Positions 8,421 through 17,218 of a DNA stretch of 43,424 nt are shown here, one piece after another. Within the stretch, counting starts at the first letter, position 1. Each line of letters starts with the position of its first letter. The notes below the pieces were generated by a model that worked only from the letters and a program-made list of their open reading frames with translations, ran no database searches and was not told the origin of the DNA. This stretch comes from JAAFHS01 sp046049665. Its GTDB lineage: Bacteria > Pseudomonadota > Alphaproteobacteria > Rhodobacterales > Rhodobacteraceae. The stretch covers positions 1 to 43,424 of the forward strand of contig JBJOQW010000064.1 in NCBI GenBank assembly GCA_046049665.1, written 5' to 3'. The translations under genes were made by a program, and so were the position numbers.

Positions 8421-8491
8421 TCCCGCCCAAGACCTAGACTTTTCGCCGTATTCGCTGCATGCCATGGCCAAAGCGAAAATGGGAGGGTCCG

Positions 8492-9970
8492 ATGCTTGAT
8501 TCCGTAACTGACTTGGCAAGCCTGCTGAAAGACCCCGGCCTTTTGCCGAACAAGGCCTATGTCGCCGGTGAATGGGTCGATGCCGCGGATGGCGCCACGT
8601 TTGATGTGACAAACCCTGCGCGCGGCGATGTGATTGCCCGCGTGCCCGACCTTGACCGCAAGGATGCCGCCCGCGCCATTGCCAAGGCCGATGAGGTGCG
8701 CCGTGCATGGGCGGCGCGCACGGGCAAGGAACGCGCGCAGGTGATGCGCAAGTGGTTTGATCTGTGCATGGCAGCACAGGATGATCTGGCCATCATCCTG
8801 ACGGCAGAAATGGGCAAGCCCGTGGCCGAGGCAAAGGGCGAGATTGCCTATGGTTCGGCCTATATCGAATGGTTCGGCGAAGAGGCCAAGCGCACCTATG
8901 GCGAAACCATTCCCGGCCATCAGCGCGACAAGCGCATTACCGTGATCAAGCAGCCCATCGGTGTGGCGGCCAGTATCACCCCTTGGAATTTCCCGAACGC
9001 CATGATCGCGCGCAAGGTGGCACCGGCACTGGCGGCAGGCTGCGGGTTTGTGGCGCGGCCTGCGGCGGAAACGCCGTTGTCAGCCATCGCACTGGCGGTG
9101 CTGGCGGAACGGGCTGGCGTGCCTGCCGGGCTGTTTTCAGTGATCACCTCGAGCCGGTCATCCGCGATTGGCAAGGAGTTCTGCGAAAACCCGGCCATCC
9201 GCAAGCTGACCTTTACCGGCTCCACCGAAGTGGGGCGCATCCTGCTGCGGCAGGCGGCAGATCAGGTGCTGAAATGCAGCATGGAGCTGGGCGGCAACGC
9301 GCCCTTCATCGTGTTTGATGATGCCGATCTGGATGCTGCAGTCGAAGGCGCGATGGTATCCAAATTCCGCAACAACGGGCAGACCTGCGTCTGCGCCAAC
9401 CGCATCTATGTGCAGGCGGGCGTTTATGATGCCTTTGCGGCCAAGCTGGCGGCAGCAGTGGCCAAGCTGAACATCGGTGATGGCCTTGCGGCCGGGGTCA
9501 CGACTGGCCCGCTGATCAACATGGATGCGGTTGAAAAGGTTGAAGAACACATCGCCGATGTGCTGAAAGGCGGCGGCAAGATCGTGACGGGGGGCAAGCG
9601 GCATGCGCTTGGCGGCACGTTCTTTGAACCAACCGTTGTGACGGGTGTGACACCCGACATGATGGTGGCCAATGAAGAAACCTTTGGGCCCCTGGCGCCA
9701 CTGTTCAAGTTTGACACCGAAGAAGAGGTTATCCGCCGCGCCAATGACACGATCTTTGGTCTTGCGTCCTATTTCTATGCGCGCGACGTGGGCCGCATCA
9801 CGCGTGTGCAGGAAGCCTTGGAATACGGCATGGTGGGCGTGAACACCGGGCTGATTTCCAACGAAATGGCGCCGTTTGGCGGGGTCAAGCAATCGGGCCT
9901 TGGGCGCGAAGGCAGCCACCACGGAATCGACGATTACATGGAACTGAAATACATCTGCCTGAGCGTCTGA
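8492..9970 (+). CDS. gabD: Succinate-semialdehyde dehydrogenase (GabD type)
   Basis: NAD(P)-dependent aldehyde dehydrogenase, 492 aa, most like succinate-semialdehyde dehydrogenases, which convert succinate semialdehyde to succinate in the GABA and related pathways. It has the PWNFP Rossmann-side motif (residue 164 on), FTGSTEVG (241 on), general base Glu265 in MELGGNAPF and catalytic Cys299 in NNGQTCVCANR, with a second Cys at 301. The usual Lys of the KPA cofactor motif is Arg189 (ARPAAETP). The ATG at 8492 is chosen because GGGAGGG lies just upstream; the ATG at 8459 lacks one. No gabT is in the window, so the physiological aldehyde is not certain. Confidence 0.88.
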   Translation: MLDSVTDLASLLKDPGLLPNKAYVAGEWVDAADGATFDVTNPARGDVIARVPDLDRKDAARAIAKADEVRRAWAARTGKERAQVMRKWFDLCMAAQDDLAIILTAEMGKPVAEAKGEIAYGSAYIEWFGEEAKRTYGETIPGHQRDKRITVIKQPIGVAASITPWNFPNAMIARKVAPALAAGCGFVARPAAETPLSAIALAVLAERAGVPAGLFSVITSSRSSAIGKEFCENPAIRKLTFTGSTEVGRILLRQAADQVLKCSMELGGNAPFIVFDDADLDAAVEGAMVSKFRNNGQTCVCANRIYVQAGVYDAFAAKLAAAVAKLNIGDGLAAGVTTGPLINMDAVEKVEEHIADVLKGGGKIVTGGKRHALGGTFFEPTVVTGVTPDMMVANEETFGPLAPLFKFDTEEEVIRRANDTIFGLASYFYARDVGRITRVQEALEYGMVGVNTGLISNEMAPFGGVKQSGLGREGSHHGIDDYMELKYICLSV

Positions 9971-9982
9971 TCTGCAACCAGC

Positions 9983-10050
9983 CGCTCATCGCACCCTTGC
10001 GGGCGCTCTTCGCGGACACCAGCGAAGACGCCTGTAAGGGCGGATGAGCG
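9983..10050 (+). repeat. Long imperfect hairpin between gabD and yghU
   Basis: CGCTCATC (9983-9990) pairs with GATGAGCG (10043-10050), then CCCTT with AAGGG, GCGGGCG with CGCCTGT (two G-T pairs) and TTCGC with GCGAA around an eight-base loop. About 25 base pairs form in 68 nt. It starts 12 bases after the gabD stop and ends 19 bases before the yghU ATG. There is no T-run. It could be a REP/BIME-like element, a processing site or an attenuator. Confidence 0.7.
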
Positions 10051-10069
10051 CCCCCGAAAGGATAAGGCC

Positions 10070-10900
10070 ATGACCGACACCCCCTATACCCCGCCGGACG
10101 TCTGGACATGGGACAAGGCAAACGGCGGGCAGTTTGCGAGCATCAACCGCCCCATCGCCGGTGCTACGCACGAGCGGGCGCTGCCTGTGGGCAACCACCC
10201 CTTGCAGCTGTATTCGCTGGCCACGCCAAACGGCGTGAAGGTGACGATCCTGCTGGAGGAATTGCTGGAAGCAGGCCATGACGCCGAATATGACGCCTGG
10301 CTGATCGACATTGGCAAGGGTGACCAGTTCGGATCGGGCTTTGTGGCGGTGAACCCGAACTCAAAGATCCCCGCGATGATGGACCATGCCACCGGTCAGC
10401 GGCTGTTCGAAAGCGCGTCCATCATGCTGTATCTGGCCGAAAAGTTCGGCGGGGCCTTCATCCCCAAAGACGTCAGCCAGCGCACGGAAATGTTCAACTG
10501 GCTGTTCTGGCAAATGGGGTCTGCGCCCTTTGTCGGCGGCGGTTTCGGGCATTTCTACGCCTATGCGCCGACCAAGCAGGAATACCCGATCAACCGCTAC
10601 GCCATGGAAACTAAGCGCCAGCTTGATGTGCTGAACCAGCATCTGGCCGCGCATGAATGGATGGCGGGCGAATACTCACTTGCCGACATGGCGATTTACG
10701 CCTGGTACGGCAACATGGTGCTGGGCCGCGCCTACAATGCCGCGAAATTCCTTGATGTGGCCAGCTACACGCATGTTCTGGCTTGGGCACAGCGCATTGA
10801 TGCCCGCCCTGCCGTGATCCGGGGCCGCAAGGTGAACCGCACCTGGGGCGAGCCGCATGAGCAGTTGCCCGAACGCCATTCCGCCGCTGATTTCACCTAG
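10070..10900 (+). CDS. yghU: Glutathione-dependent disulfide-bond oxidoreductase YghU
   Basis: Glutathione S-transferase family protein of 276 aa. It has the long YghU-type N-terminal extension before the thioredoxin fold (LQLYSLATPNGVKVTILLEELLE, residues 43-65), the glutathione-binding NPNSKIPAMMDH and LFESASIMLYLAEKFG, then the all-alpha C-terminal domain with FWQMGSAPFVGGGFGHFY, typical of YghU/YfcG enzymes that reduce disulfides with two bound glutathiones. Cytoplasmic. A GAAAGGATAAGG ribosome region precedes the ATG. It probably follows gabD transcriptionally, but a 68-nt hairpin lies between them. The glutathione precursor enzyme gene gshA is about 9 kb away. Confidence 0.92.
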   Translation: MTDTPYTPPDVWTWDKANGGQFASINRPIAGATHERALPVGNHPLQLYSLATPNGVKVTILLEELLEAGHDAEYDAWLIDIGKGDQFGSGFVAVNPNSKIPAMMDHATGQRLFESASIMLYLAEKFGGAFIPKDVSQRTEMFNWLFWQMGSAPFVGGGFGHFYAYAPTKQEYPINRYAMETKRQLDVLNQHLAAHEWMAGEYSLADMAIYAWYGNMVLGRAYNAAKFLDVASYTHVLAWAQRIDARPAVIRGRKVNRTWGEPHEQLPERHSAADFT

Positions 10901-10962
10901 GGCCAGGGCCCATGACCAAGACCCCGCGCCGCGGACGTTATCCGGGGCCGGATTTGCCCGTA

Positions 10963-11727
10963 TCACCCGGCAGGGCGTTCGGCCCAGCCTGCAAAGATCT
11001 GCTCCAACGCCACCACGGCAAAATAAAGCACGATCCCCAGCACTGCGAGTGCGATCAGAACAGCGAACATCAGCGGGTAATCCCCATTGGTTTCGCCCGA
11101 TTTGAACAGCGCGCCAAGCCCGCGCCCGTGGGGCGAGACGATCTCGACCAGATTGGTGCCGATAAAGGCCAGCGTGACCGACACTTTCAGCGCGCCAAAG
11201 AATTCGGGCAGGGTTTTTGGCAAGGCGATCTTGCGAAAGATCGTGAACCTTGATGCGCCAAGGCTGCGCAGGATATCGCGGTATTCAGGCTCCAGCGTCG
11301 AAAGGCCAATGCCGACGGAGACGGCGATGGGAAAGAACGAGATCAGAAAGGCCATCAGCACCGTGTTGAAATCATGCTGGCCGATGAAGATCAGCGCAAT
11401 CACCGGAACCAGCGTGGCTTTGGGCACTGCGTTAAAGCCCACCAGCAGCGGATAAAGCGCATCCCGCGCAATGCGCGAAAAGCCCATGGCCATGCCCAGT
11501 GCCGTGCCAAACAGCACGGCCAGCCCCAGCCCCGCAACGGTCCGCCACAGCGTCTGCCAGCCCATTTCAAGGAAAAGCCCCGCATAGCGCGCGAATGCAG
11601 GCGGCAGGTCGGATGGTGAGGCCATCTTGTAATTCGGCCAGTCATTGACCCAGACGATGAACTCCCACAGCGCCAGAAAGGCCACAATGGCCGCGACAGG
11701 GACTGCTATTTTCTTCAGCGTTTCCAT
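10963..11727 (-). CDS. ABC transporter permease (SsuC/TauC/ThiX type)
   Basis: Inner-membrane permease of 254 aa with about six transmembrane helices and the BPD_transp_1 EAA loop, seen near residue 165 as LRSLGASRFTIFRKIALPKTLP, which docks onto the ATPase. It belongs to the nitrate/sulfonate/taurine/thiamine-precursor class. The ATG at 11727 overlaps the ATPase stop as TGATG, giving translational coupling; a TTG at 11730 is an in-frame alternative. It is the last gene of a leftward operon of binding protein, ATPase and permease. It is convergent with yghU, with 62 bp between. Confidence 0.92.
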   Translation of the reverse strand: METLKKIAVPVAAIVAFLALWEFIVWVNDWPNYKMASPSDLPPAFARYAGLFLEMGWQTLWRTVAGLGLAVLFGTALGMAMGFSRIARDALYPLLVGFNAVPKATLVPVIALIFIGQHDFNTVLMAFLISFFPIAVSVGIGLSTLEPEYRDILRSLGASRFTIFRKIALPKTLPEFFGALKVSVTLAFIGTNLVEIVSPHGRGLGALFKSGETNGDYPLMFAVLIALAVLGIVLYFAVVALEQIFAGWAERPAG

Positions 11728-12518
11728 CAATGCACCGCCCCGTCGCGCCCTTGCGCCTTACGGATTTCATCGCGCAGCAGGTGCAGCATGGCGGCAGCTT
11801 CGGGCGTATAAAGGCTATCAATCGTGCGGCCCGCTGGCAGGTCCACCCGCAGCACATGCTGCGTGCGCGCAGGCCGGCCTGACAGCACAACCACCTGATC
11901 GCCCAGAAACACAGACTCGCGCAGATCATGCGTGATCAGCACGCAGGTAAAGGGTTCGGCCGCCCGCAGATCGCGCATGGTTTGCCAAAGGTCTTCGCGC
12001 GTAAAGGCATCCAGCGCGCCAAAAGGTTCGTCCATGATCAGCACATCGGGTTTATGCACGATCGACCGGCACAGGCTGGCACGCTGGCGCATGCCACCTG
12101 ACAACTCTGACGGCCTCTTGCCCTCAAACCCTTTCAGCCCCACCATCTCAAGCAGGTGCATCGCACGTTCCACCCTGTCACGCTGCGGCATGCGGGGGGC
12201 CACAATCTCCAATGGCAGGATCACGTTTTCCAGGATCGTCCGCCATTCCAGCAGCACTGGGTTCTGAAACGCCATGCCCACTGTCTTGCGCGGGCTGGTC
12301 ACGCGTTCGCCGTGCAGCCAGACCTCACCTTTATCCGGCTTCATCAGCCCTGCCACCAGCCGCGTCAGCGTGGATTTCCCGCAGCCTGACGGGCCAACTA
12401 CCGCGCAAAACTCGCCTTCCGGCACCTGCACATTCAACCCATCCAAGACCGGCAAGGGGCCGGCCTTGGTGCGATAGGCGTGTGTCACATCCTTGATATC
12501 AATCAGGAAAGCGGACAT
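11727..12518 (-). CDS. ABC transporter ATP-binding protein (SsuB/TauB/ThiZ type)
   Basis: Nucleotide-binding subunit of 263 aa: Walker A GPSGCGKST (residue 43 on), Q-loop at FQNPVLLEW, signature LSGGMRQRASLCRS, Walker B VLIMDEPFGALDA and the switch His in LITHDLRES. It energises import through the permease encoded immediately downstream. The short C-terminus lacks a regulatory domain. The gene starts six bases after the binding-protein stop. The substrate cannot be read from this subunit. Confidence 0.94.
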   Translation of the reverse strand: MSAFLIDIKDVTHAYRTKAGPLPVLDGLNVQVPEGEFCAVVGPSGCGKSTLTRLVAGLMKPDKGEVWLHGERVTSPRKTVGMAFQNPVLLEWRTILENVILPLEIVAPRMPQRDRVERAMHLLEMVGLKGFEGKRPSELSGGMRQRASLCRSIVHKPDVLIMDEPFGALDAFTREDLWQTMRDLRAAEPFTCVLITHDLRESVFLGDQVVVLSGRPARTQHVLRVDLPAGRTIDSLYTPEAAAMLHLLRDEIRKAQGRDGAVH

Positions 12519-12524
12519 GCACCG

Positions 12525-13532
12525 CTATTCCATCATCAGGCTGCCATCGTTTGGCAGATAGGCGGGTGTAAAATACAGGGTCGCATCCGGCGCGTTGACG
12601 AATTCATAGACGGTCTTCGTTTGCTCAATCGCTGTCGCCATGCGGGCCGGATCGATATTACCCATCCCGTTGGCCTTGACCCAATCCGTCAGCACATTCG
12701 CATCAACCGCCATCTGCAGACGCCGCGTTTCCAGTGCCGGATCAGCCGCGGGGTTACGCGCAATCAGCGATGCAATCGCCGCATCGGGCGTGGCAATCGC
12801 GTCTTTCCAACCCTTCGCCACCGCCCGCAGGAAGCCTGTCACAGCCTCGGGGTTTGCGGCTGCAAATTCCGTATTCACGATGATCGCGTTGCCGTAAAGC
12901 TCTACCCCGTGATCCGCCATCAAAAGCACCGTCAGATCATCTTCCGGCACGCCAAGTCGGATCAGGTTGAGTGTTGAGGAGAATGAAAAGCCCGTCACCG
13001 ACGCCACTTTGCCTTCGGCCAGCATCGGCTCGCGCACGGGAAAGCCCACGGGTTCCACCGTGATGGATGCCATGTCCAGCCCATTCGCCGCCGCAAAGAT
13101 CGGGAACTGCGCCCAAGCCCCATCAGGCGGCGGCGCGCCCAGCACCTTGCCGGCCAGATCAGCGGGTGCCGTGATGCCCAGCGATTTGCGCCCAACCACG
13201 GCAAACGGCGGCTTGTCATAAACCATCATCACCGCAATCACCGGCGCGCCGGGGTTCTGATCCAGAAACTTCATCAGGCTGTTGATATCGGCAAAGCCCA
13301 CCGGAAAGGCCCCCGTTGCCACCTTCGGGATTGCATCCAGTGACCCCGCACCTTCCGCAATCTCAACCGTCAGCCCTTCGGCCGTGAAATGCCCATTGTC
13401 GATGGCCGCGAAATAGGGCGCTGCCGGCCCTTCGAATTTCCAGTCCAATGCAAAGGGCATTGCAGTTTCGGCTTGCGCGCTGGCCGTCAGGCCAAGGGCA
13501 GTCACGGTGGCAGTCAACAGCATACGAATCAT
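12525..13532 (-). CDS. ABC transporter substrate-binding protein (NMT1/THI5-like)
   Basis: Periplasmic binding protein of 335 aa. The signal peptide covers about 21 residues (MIRMLLTATVTALGLTASAQA, cleaved before ET), followed by ALDWKFEGPAAPYFAAIDNGHFTAEGL, the opening of NMT1/THI5-like proteins that bind thiamine pyrimidine precursors, riboflavin, taurine or sulfonates. The ATG at 13532 is chosen because GGGGAG lies seven bases upstream and the signal peptide begins there; the frame is open further upstream but not convincing. No thi, tau or ssu enzyme gene and no TPP riboswitch is visible nearby, so the ligand remains unknown. First gene of the operon. Confidence 0.9.
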   Translation of the reverse strand: MIRMLLTATVTALGLTASAQAETAMPFALDWKFEGPAAPYFAAIDNGHFTAEGLTVEIAEGAGSLDAIPKVATGAFPVGFADINSLMKFLDQNPGAPVIAVMMVYDKPPFAVVGRKSLGITAPADLAGKVLGAPPPDGAWAQFPIFAAANGLDMASITVEPVGFPVREPMLAEGKVASVTGFSFSSTLNLIRLGVPEDDLTVLLMADHGVELYGNAIIVNTEFAAANPEAVTGFLRAVAKGWKDAIATPDAAIASLIARNPAADPALETRRLQMAVDANVLTDWVKANGMGNIDPARMATAIEQTKTVYEFVNAPDATLYFTPAYLPNDGSLMME

Positions 13533-13817
13533 GATAAATCTCCCCATTGTGATTGGGACCAGCGTTTCCAGATAACCTTGCCAGCGCACGGCTTTGTCCG
13601 CCTTTGCGCATATGCGTGCTGACGGATGCCTGTTTTTTCGCCGCCCTGCGGCAAGATGCACAAAGGATCAACATCCATTATCTGCGCAGACTGTGCTTCA
13701 TTGGGCTACCCTGCCCTGCACGCCAACACGCCGTTCTGCAACAGCCCCGACCTATCCGATTGAACGCACAGCCATTCGCCAGTACACAAGGGCTGCAACA
13801 ATAAATGGCCTCCCCCC
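13533..13817. other. 285-bp divergent intergenic region
   Basis: Lies between the ABC binding-protein gene (left) and the HlyC/CorC gene (right). I saw no credible ORF, no riboswitch consensus and no strong palindrome. A TTGAAC near 13760 followed 17 bases later by TACACA is a weak possible promoter for the rightward gene. Confidence 0.4.
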
Positions 13818-15092
13818 TTGTTTCTTGAAATTGCCATCGTCCTGGCGCTGATCCTGCTGAACGGCGCGCTTGCAATGTCTGAAATGTCGGTCGTCTCGTC
13901 GCGCCCTTCGCGGCTCAAGGCGATGGCCGAAGCGCGGCATCGCGGGGCCAAGGCCGCCCTGCGCCTGTCCGAAGACCCAGGGCGGTTTCTGTCAACCGTG
14001 CAGATCGGCATTACCCTTGTCGGCGTGCTGTCGGGTGCCTTTTCCGGTGCCACACTTGGCCCGCGTTTTGCCAATGCATTGCTGGGTTGGGGCGTGCCTT
14101 CCGAATGGGCAACCACCGTAGGCGTCGGTTCGGTCGTGGTGCTGCTGACCTATTTGTCGCTAATCATCGGTGAACTTGTGCCCAAGCAGATCGCCCTGCG
14201 TGATCCCGAAGGTATGGCCGCCCGTGTGGCCCCGGCGATGGCGCTGCTGTCACGGGTGGCAAGCCCGCTGGTCTGGCTGCTTGACCGGTCGGGCCGGTTG
14301 ATCCTGCGGGTATTGGGCCAATCGGGCGAAGGTGCATCACGCGTGACCGAAGAAGAGGTGCGCACCATTCTGGCTGAAGCGCGCTTTGAAGGCGTGATCG
14401 AGGATGAAGAGCAGGAAATGCTGACAGGCGTCATGCGCCTTGCTGACCGTTCGGCGCGCGCGCTAATGACCCCGCGCCGCGACGTGGACATGATCAACAT
14501 AGACGCCACCCCTGCCGAGGCGCTGAAGGAAATCGAACGCATCGCCCGCCCGCGCATTCCGCTGTACCGGGGTGATGATGTGCTGGGTGTGCTGTACCTG
14601 ACCGATGCCTTCACCGCCCTTGCCGCCCGCAAACCGCTGAACCTGGCTGACCTGATGCGCGAGGTGCCGGTGGTTTCCGACATGGCCGATGCGCTGAACG
14701 TGATCGAGATTCTGCGCGCCAGCCCGAACCACATGGCGCTGGTCTATGACGAATACGGCAGCTTTGAAGGCATCATCACCACGGGTGACATTCTGGAGGC
14801 CATCACCGGCACCTTTGCCGAAGCGCAGGCCGAAGAACCCGATGTCGTGGAACGCGATGACGGCAGCCTGCTGATTTCAGGCTCAATGCCAGCAGACGAA
14901 TTCTGTGACCGCTACAACATTCCGCGCGAAGAGTCGGGCGATTATGAAACCGTGGCGGGGCTGGTGATCCATCAGCTGAGCAAACTGCCGGCCTTGGGCG
15001 ACAAGGTCATTGTCGCGGGCTGGCGGATCGAGGTGATTGATCTGGATGACCGGCGCATCGACAAGCTGTTGGTGCAGCGCGTGCCTGATTAA
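13818..15092 (+). CDS. HlyC/CorC-type membrane protein with CBS domains
   Basis: Protein of 424 aa of the hemolysin/CorC (YtfL/TlyC) family. An N-terminal DUF21/CNNM domain with about four transmembrane helices (residues 1-190) is followed by two CBS repeats (MTPRRDVDMINID near residue 215, and VYDEYGSFEGIITTGDILEAI near residue 310) and a C-terminal CorC_HlyC domain ending in LVQRVPD. These proteins are linked to Mg or Co efflux and membrane integrity, not proven haemolysis. The start is TTG at 13818: family members begin just before the EIAIVLALILLNG segment, and the nearby ATG at 13805 is out of frame. No clear ribosome site precedes it. It converges on the DUF3857 gene with 14 bp between. 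Confidence 0.88.
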   Translation: MFLEIAIVLALILLNGALAMSEMSVVSSRPSRLKAMAEARHRGAKAALRLSEDPGRFLSTVQIGITLVGVLSGAFSGATLGPRFANALLGWGVPSEWATTVGVGSVVVLLTYLSLIIGELVPKQIALRDPEGMAARVAPAMALLSRVASPLVWLLDRSGRLILRVLGQSGEGASRVTEEEVRTILAEARFEGVIEDEEQEMLTGVMRLADRSARALMTPRRDVDMINIDATPAEALKEIERIARPRIPLYRGDDVLGVLYLTDAFTALAARKPLNLADLMREVPVVSDMADALNVIEILRASPNHMALVYDEYGSFEGIITTGDILEAITGTFAEAQAEEPDVVERDDGSLLISGSMPADEFCDRYNIPREESGDYETVAGLVIHQLSKLPALGDKVIVAGWRIEVIDLDDRRIDKLLVQRVPD

Positions 15093-15106
15093 CCGGCCCT
15101 GTCCGC

Positions 15107-17059
15107 TCAGGGGCCAAGGTCAACGGCAAAGGTGGAGTTTTCTGCAACCACTGCGGCATCCTGCATAATCTGCCCGGCCGAGACTGCCGGCACCTCGCGC
15201 AGATACTGGGTGTAGGTCCATTCAAGCGTCAAGGCGCGCGTATCTGCCACATAGCCCGAGAATGCAAACCCGAAGGCGTCATTATAGGCCGTGGCACCAT
15301 AGGGCGGCTCCAGTTCGACCGGGGCGTTGGTGATGTTCACCCGGTGTGTGTGCGACACAAGGCGCCCCAGATCAAGCGGCGCGCTGCGGGCCGCCCCACC
15401 GGGGCGGGGCACATCCGCCAGCGGGTTCGGCATCTGCAACATCAGCAACTTTTCTGCAGCACCGGTCATTGATGTGATCGGTAGAAAATACCGTTCGGTA
15501 ATGACAACCGAGTTGTTGAACGTATCGTCATAGACTTCGGGCGCAGCAAGCTGCCGCAAACCGGAATAACGCGCCGCAAAGCTGGCAAAAGACCCGCCAT
15601 CTGCCAGCCCACCGGCCTTGGCACGCTCCTGCCGAAAGGCATTGGCCGCCTGACCGTAATGCGAGGTCGTGACCACCAGATAAACCCCCAGCAGATTGAA
15701 ATCATAGGCTTCATCAACATAGGTGGTCCACCCGCTGTTGTAGCCTTGCTCGATGGGTTCGATCTGTTGCTGATCTGCGCCCGACAAGGGCAGGGCAAAG
15801 GCAAAGTCCGGCGTCACCGCGTTGTAAAAGTCACCACCTTCATACCGAGCGGACGGGTCCATCCACATGGGCAGACCATCAACCATCGCTTTGACAAGCG
15901 CATGGTCAAAGGCCTGAAATGCGGGCTTGCGGTCGGGCAGGCTGTGGCTTTGCTCACGGCTTGTCAGCGCGACATAGGCCTCGATTCCCATCTTGTCGAG
16001 CATCGCGCGCAACAACAGCGCCTTGTCCTTGGCATCACCCTGGCCCGCCATGGCCACATCCGCAGGCAAACGCGCCAGCCAGCGGTCTGCCGCCATGTCA
16101 CGTGGCACATGGCCCAATTCATCCTGCACCGCCCGCAGCGCGGCAATGACCCGGTCACCGTCCGTTGGCCCGGCGGCCTGAATCGCCCGCAGCCGTCCGT
16201 CCCATTCCGGGCCCAACGGATAGCTGCCCGTGTAATGCGGGCTAAGTGCTGCGGTCACGCCCGACCAATCAGGAAAGGCCGAAAATTCGATGATCGTGTT
16301 GTCGGTGTATCCTTTTGGGGCACGCGGCTCGGGCGGGGTGGGCACATGCCCTTGCCGTGTCCAGATATGGCGAATGATTCCCGGTTCTGTCGTCTGTTCA
16401 AAGGCCACACGCGCTGGCCAACCCGAAATGTAGATCGGCCAGTCTTCCGGCCAGTTGACAATGGCCCGCGCCAGAACCACCGGCCTGTCCTGCTCCAGCT
16501 TTACAAGACCCGTCCGGTTGATGCCCGCCACCACAGACAACTGACGGCGCAGGTAGGCCACCTCGACCACGTCACCACTGCGCAGATCAGGAATTGTTAC
16601 CTCGGCCAGGCTTTGCCCGTTGGCCACCCCCCGCGCCAAGGCTGTATCGCTGTCAAGCGTGGCCGAAACCGCTTCATCGGTCAGCTCAAGCACCTGTTCG
16701 CCGCGCCTGACCGTGATGCTGGTCAGGATCAGCGTTTCCTGATCAGCCGCAAACTGCAAGGCCACCTTGCTTGCTGCCGCCACACCCGTCTCATCAACAA
16801 TCAGGTCCACCTTGCGGGTGTGGATCAGCCGCTCATCGCCATCCCATTGCACCTGTTCATCGGCAAGCAGGGTCAGCACACCCCCATCCGCCTTTGTCAG
16901 CAGCGCTGCGTCGGCCTCGGGCACGGCCAGCGGTTGCACCCATGCAGGGGCTGGCGCGGTAAACAACGGTTCGGCATGTGCCATCCGCAGCGGCGCCAAC
17001 ACCACGGCGGCTGCCATGGCCAGACCCGCCAACAAACCACCCGCATTCAGACGCAACAT
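15107..17059 (-). CDS. DUF3857 / transglutaminase-fold protein, catalytic Cys lost
   Basis: Secreted or periplasmic protein of 650 aa with a signal peptide (about residues 1-29, ending MAHA). A DUF3857 beta-sandwich domain (about 55-255) precedes a transglutaminase-like domain (about 280-420). The family active site reads GDCKDKA; here it is GDAKDKA, with Ala343 encoded by GCC. The triad His386 (FDHALV) and Asp401 (WMDPSA) remain. The C-terminal third is a beta-rich DUF-type extension. It is probably a non-enzymatic scaffold or ligand binder at the envelope. It is divergent from the ECF sigma gene across a 159-bp gap, so it is a candidate sigma target. Confidence 0.85.
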   Translation of the reverse strand: MLRLNAGGLLAGLAMAAAVVLAPLRMAHAEPLFTAPAPAWVQPLAVPEADAALLTKADGGVLTLLADEQVQWDGDERLIHTRKVDLIVDETGVAAASKVALQFAADQETLILTSITVRRGEQVLELTDEAVSATLDSDTALARGVANGQSLAEVTIPDLRSGDVVEVAYLRRQLSVVAGINRTGLVKLEQDRPVVLARAIVNWPEDWPIYISGWPARVAFEQTTEPGIIRHIWTRQGHVPTPPEPRAPKGYTDNTIIEFSAFPDWSGVTAALSPHYTGSYPLGPEWDGRLRAIQAAGPTDGDRVIAALRAVQDELGHVPRDMAADRWLARLPADVAMAGQGDAKDKALLLRAMLDKMGIEAYVALTSREQSHSLPDRKPAFQAFDHALVKAMVDGLPMWMDPSARYEGGDFYNAVTPDFAFALPLSGADQQQIEPIEQGYNSGWTTYVDEAYDFNLLGVYLVVTTSHYGQAANAFRQERAKAGGLADGGSFASFAARYSGLRQLAAPEVYDDTFNNSVVITERYFLPITSMTGAAEKLLMLQMPNPLADVPRPGGAARSAPLDLGRLVSHTHRVNITNAPVELEPPYGATAYNDAFGFAFSGYVADTRALTLEWTYTQYLREVPAVSAGQIMQDAAVVAENSTFAVDLGP

Positions 17060-17218
17060 GTGAACCCGCCCCTTAACAGTTTTGCCAAAAACCTAGGCCC
17101 CGGCATGCCGACACACAAGGGCGAAGCCTGCTTTGTTGCACACAAGGCTGCGGCAAGGGCGAATTTCTGTTTCCACCGCGCCAAGGATTGCGCAGGCGCC
17201 TGCGTCCAACCTATCAAG

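Noticed and set aside
13533..13680. Possible TPP riboswitch before the NMT1/THI5-like ABC operon
   Set aside because: The leader has pieces such as GCTGGCAAGG and ATCTGGAAACGCTGG, but not the conserved thi-box order (CUGAGA, then ACCUGAUCUGGAUAAUGCCAGCG).
15659..17218. The 520-codon in-frame extension upstream of the ECF sigma factor
   Set aside because: It is the antisense of DUF3857 with shadow composition; sigma family similarity begins at 17219.
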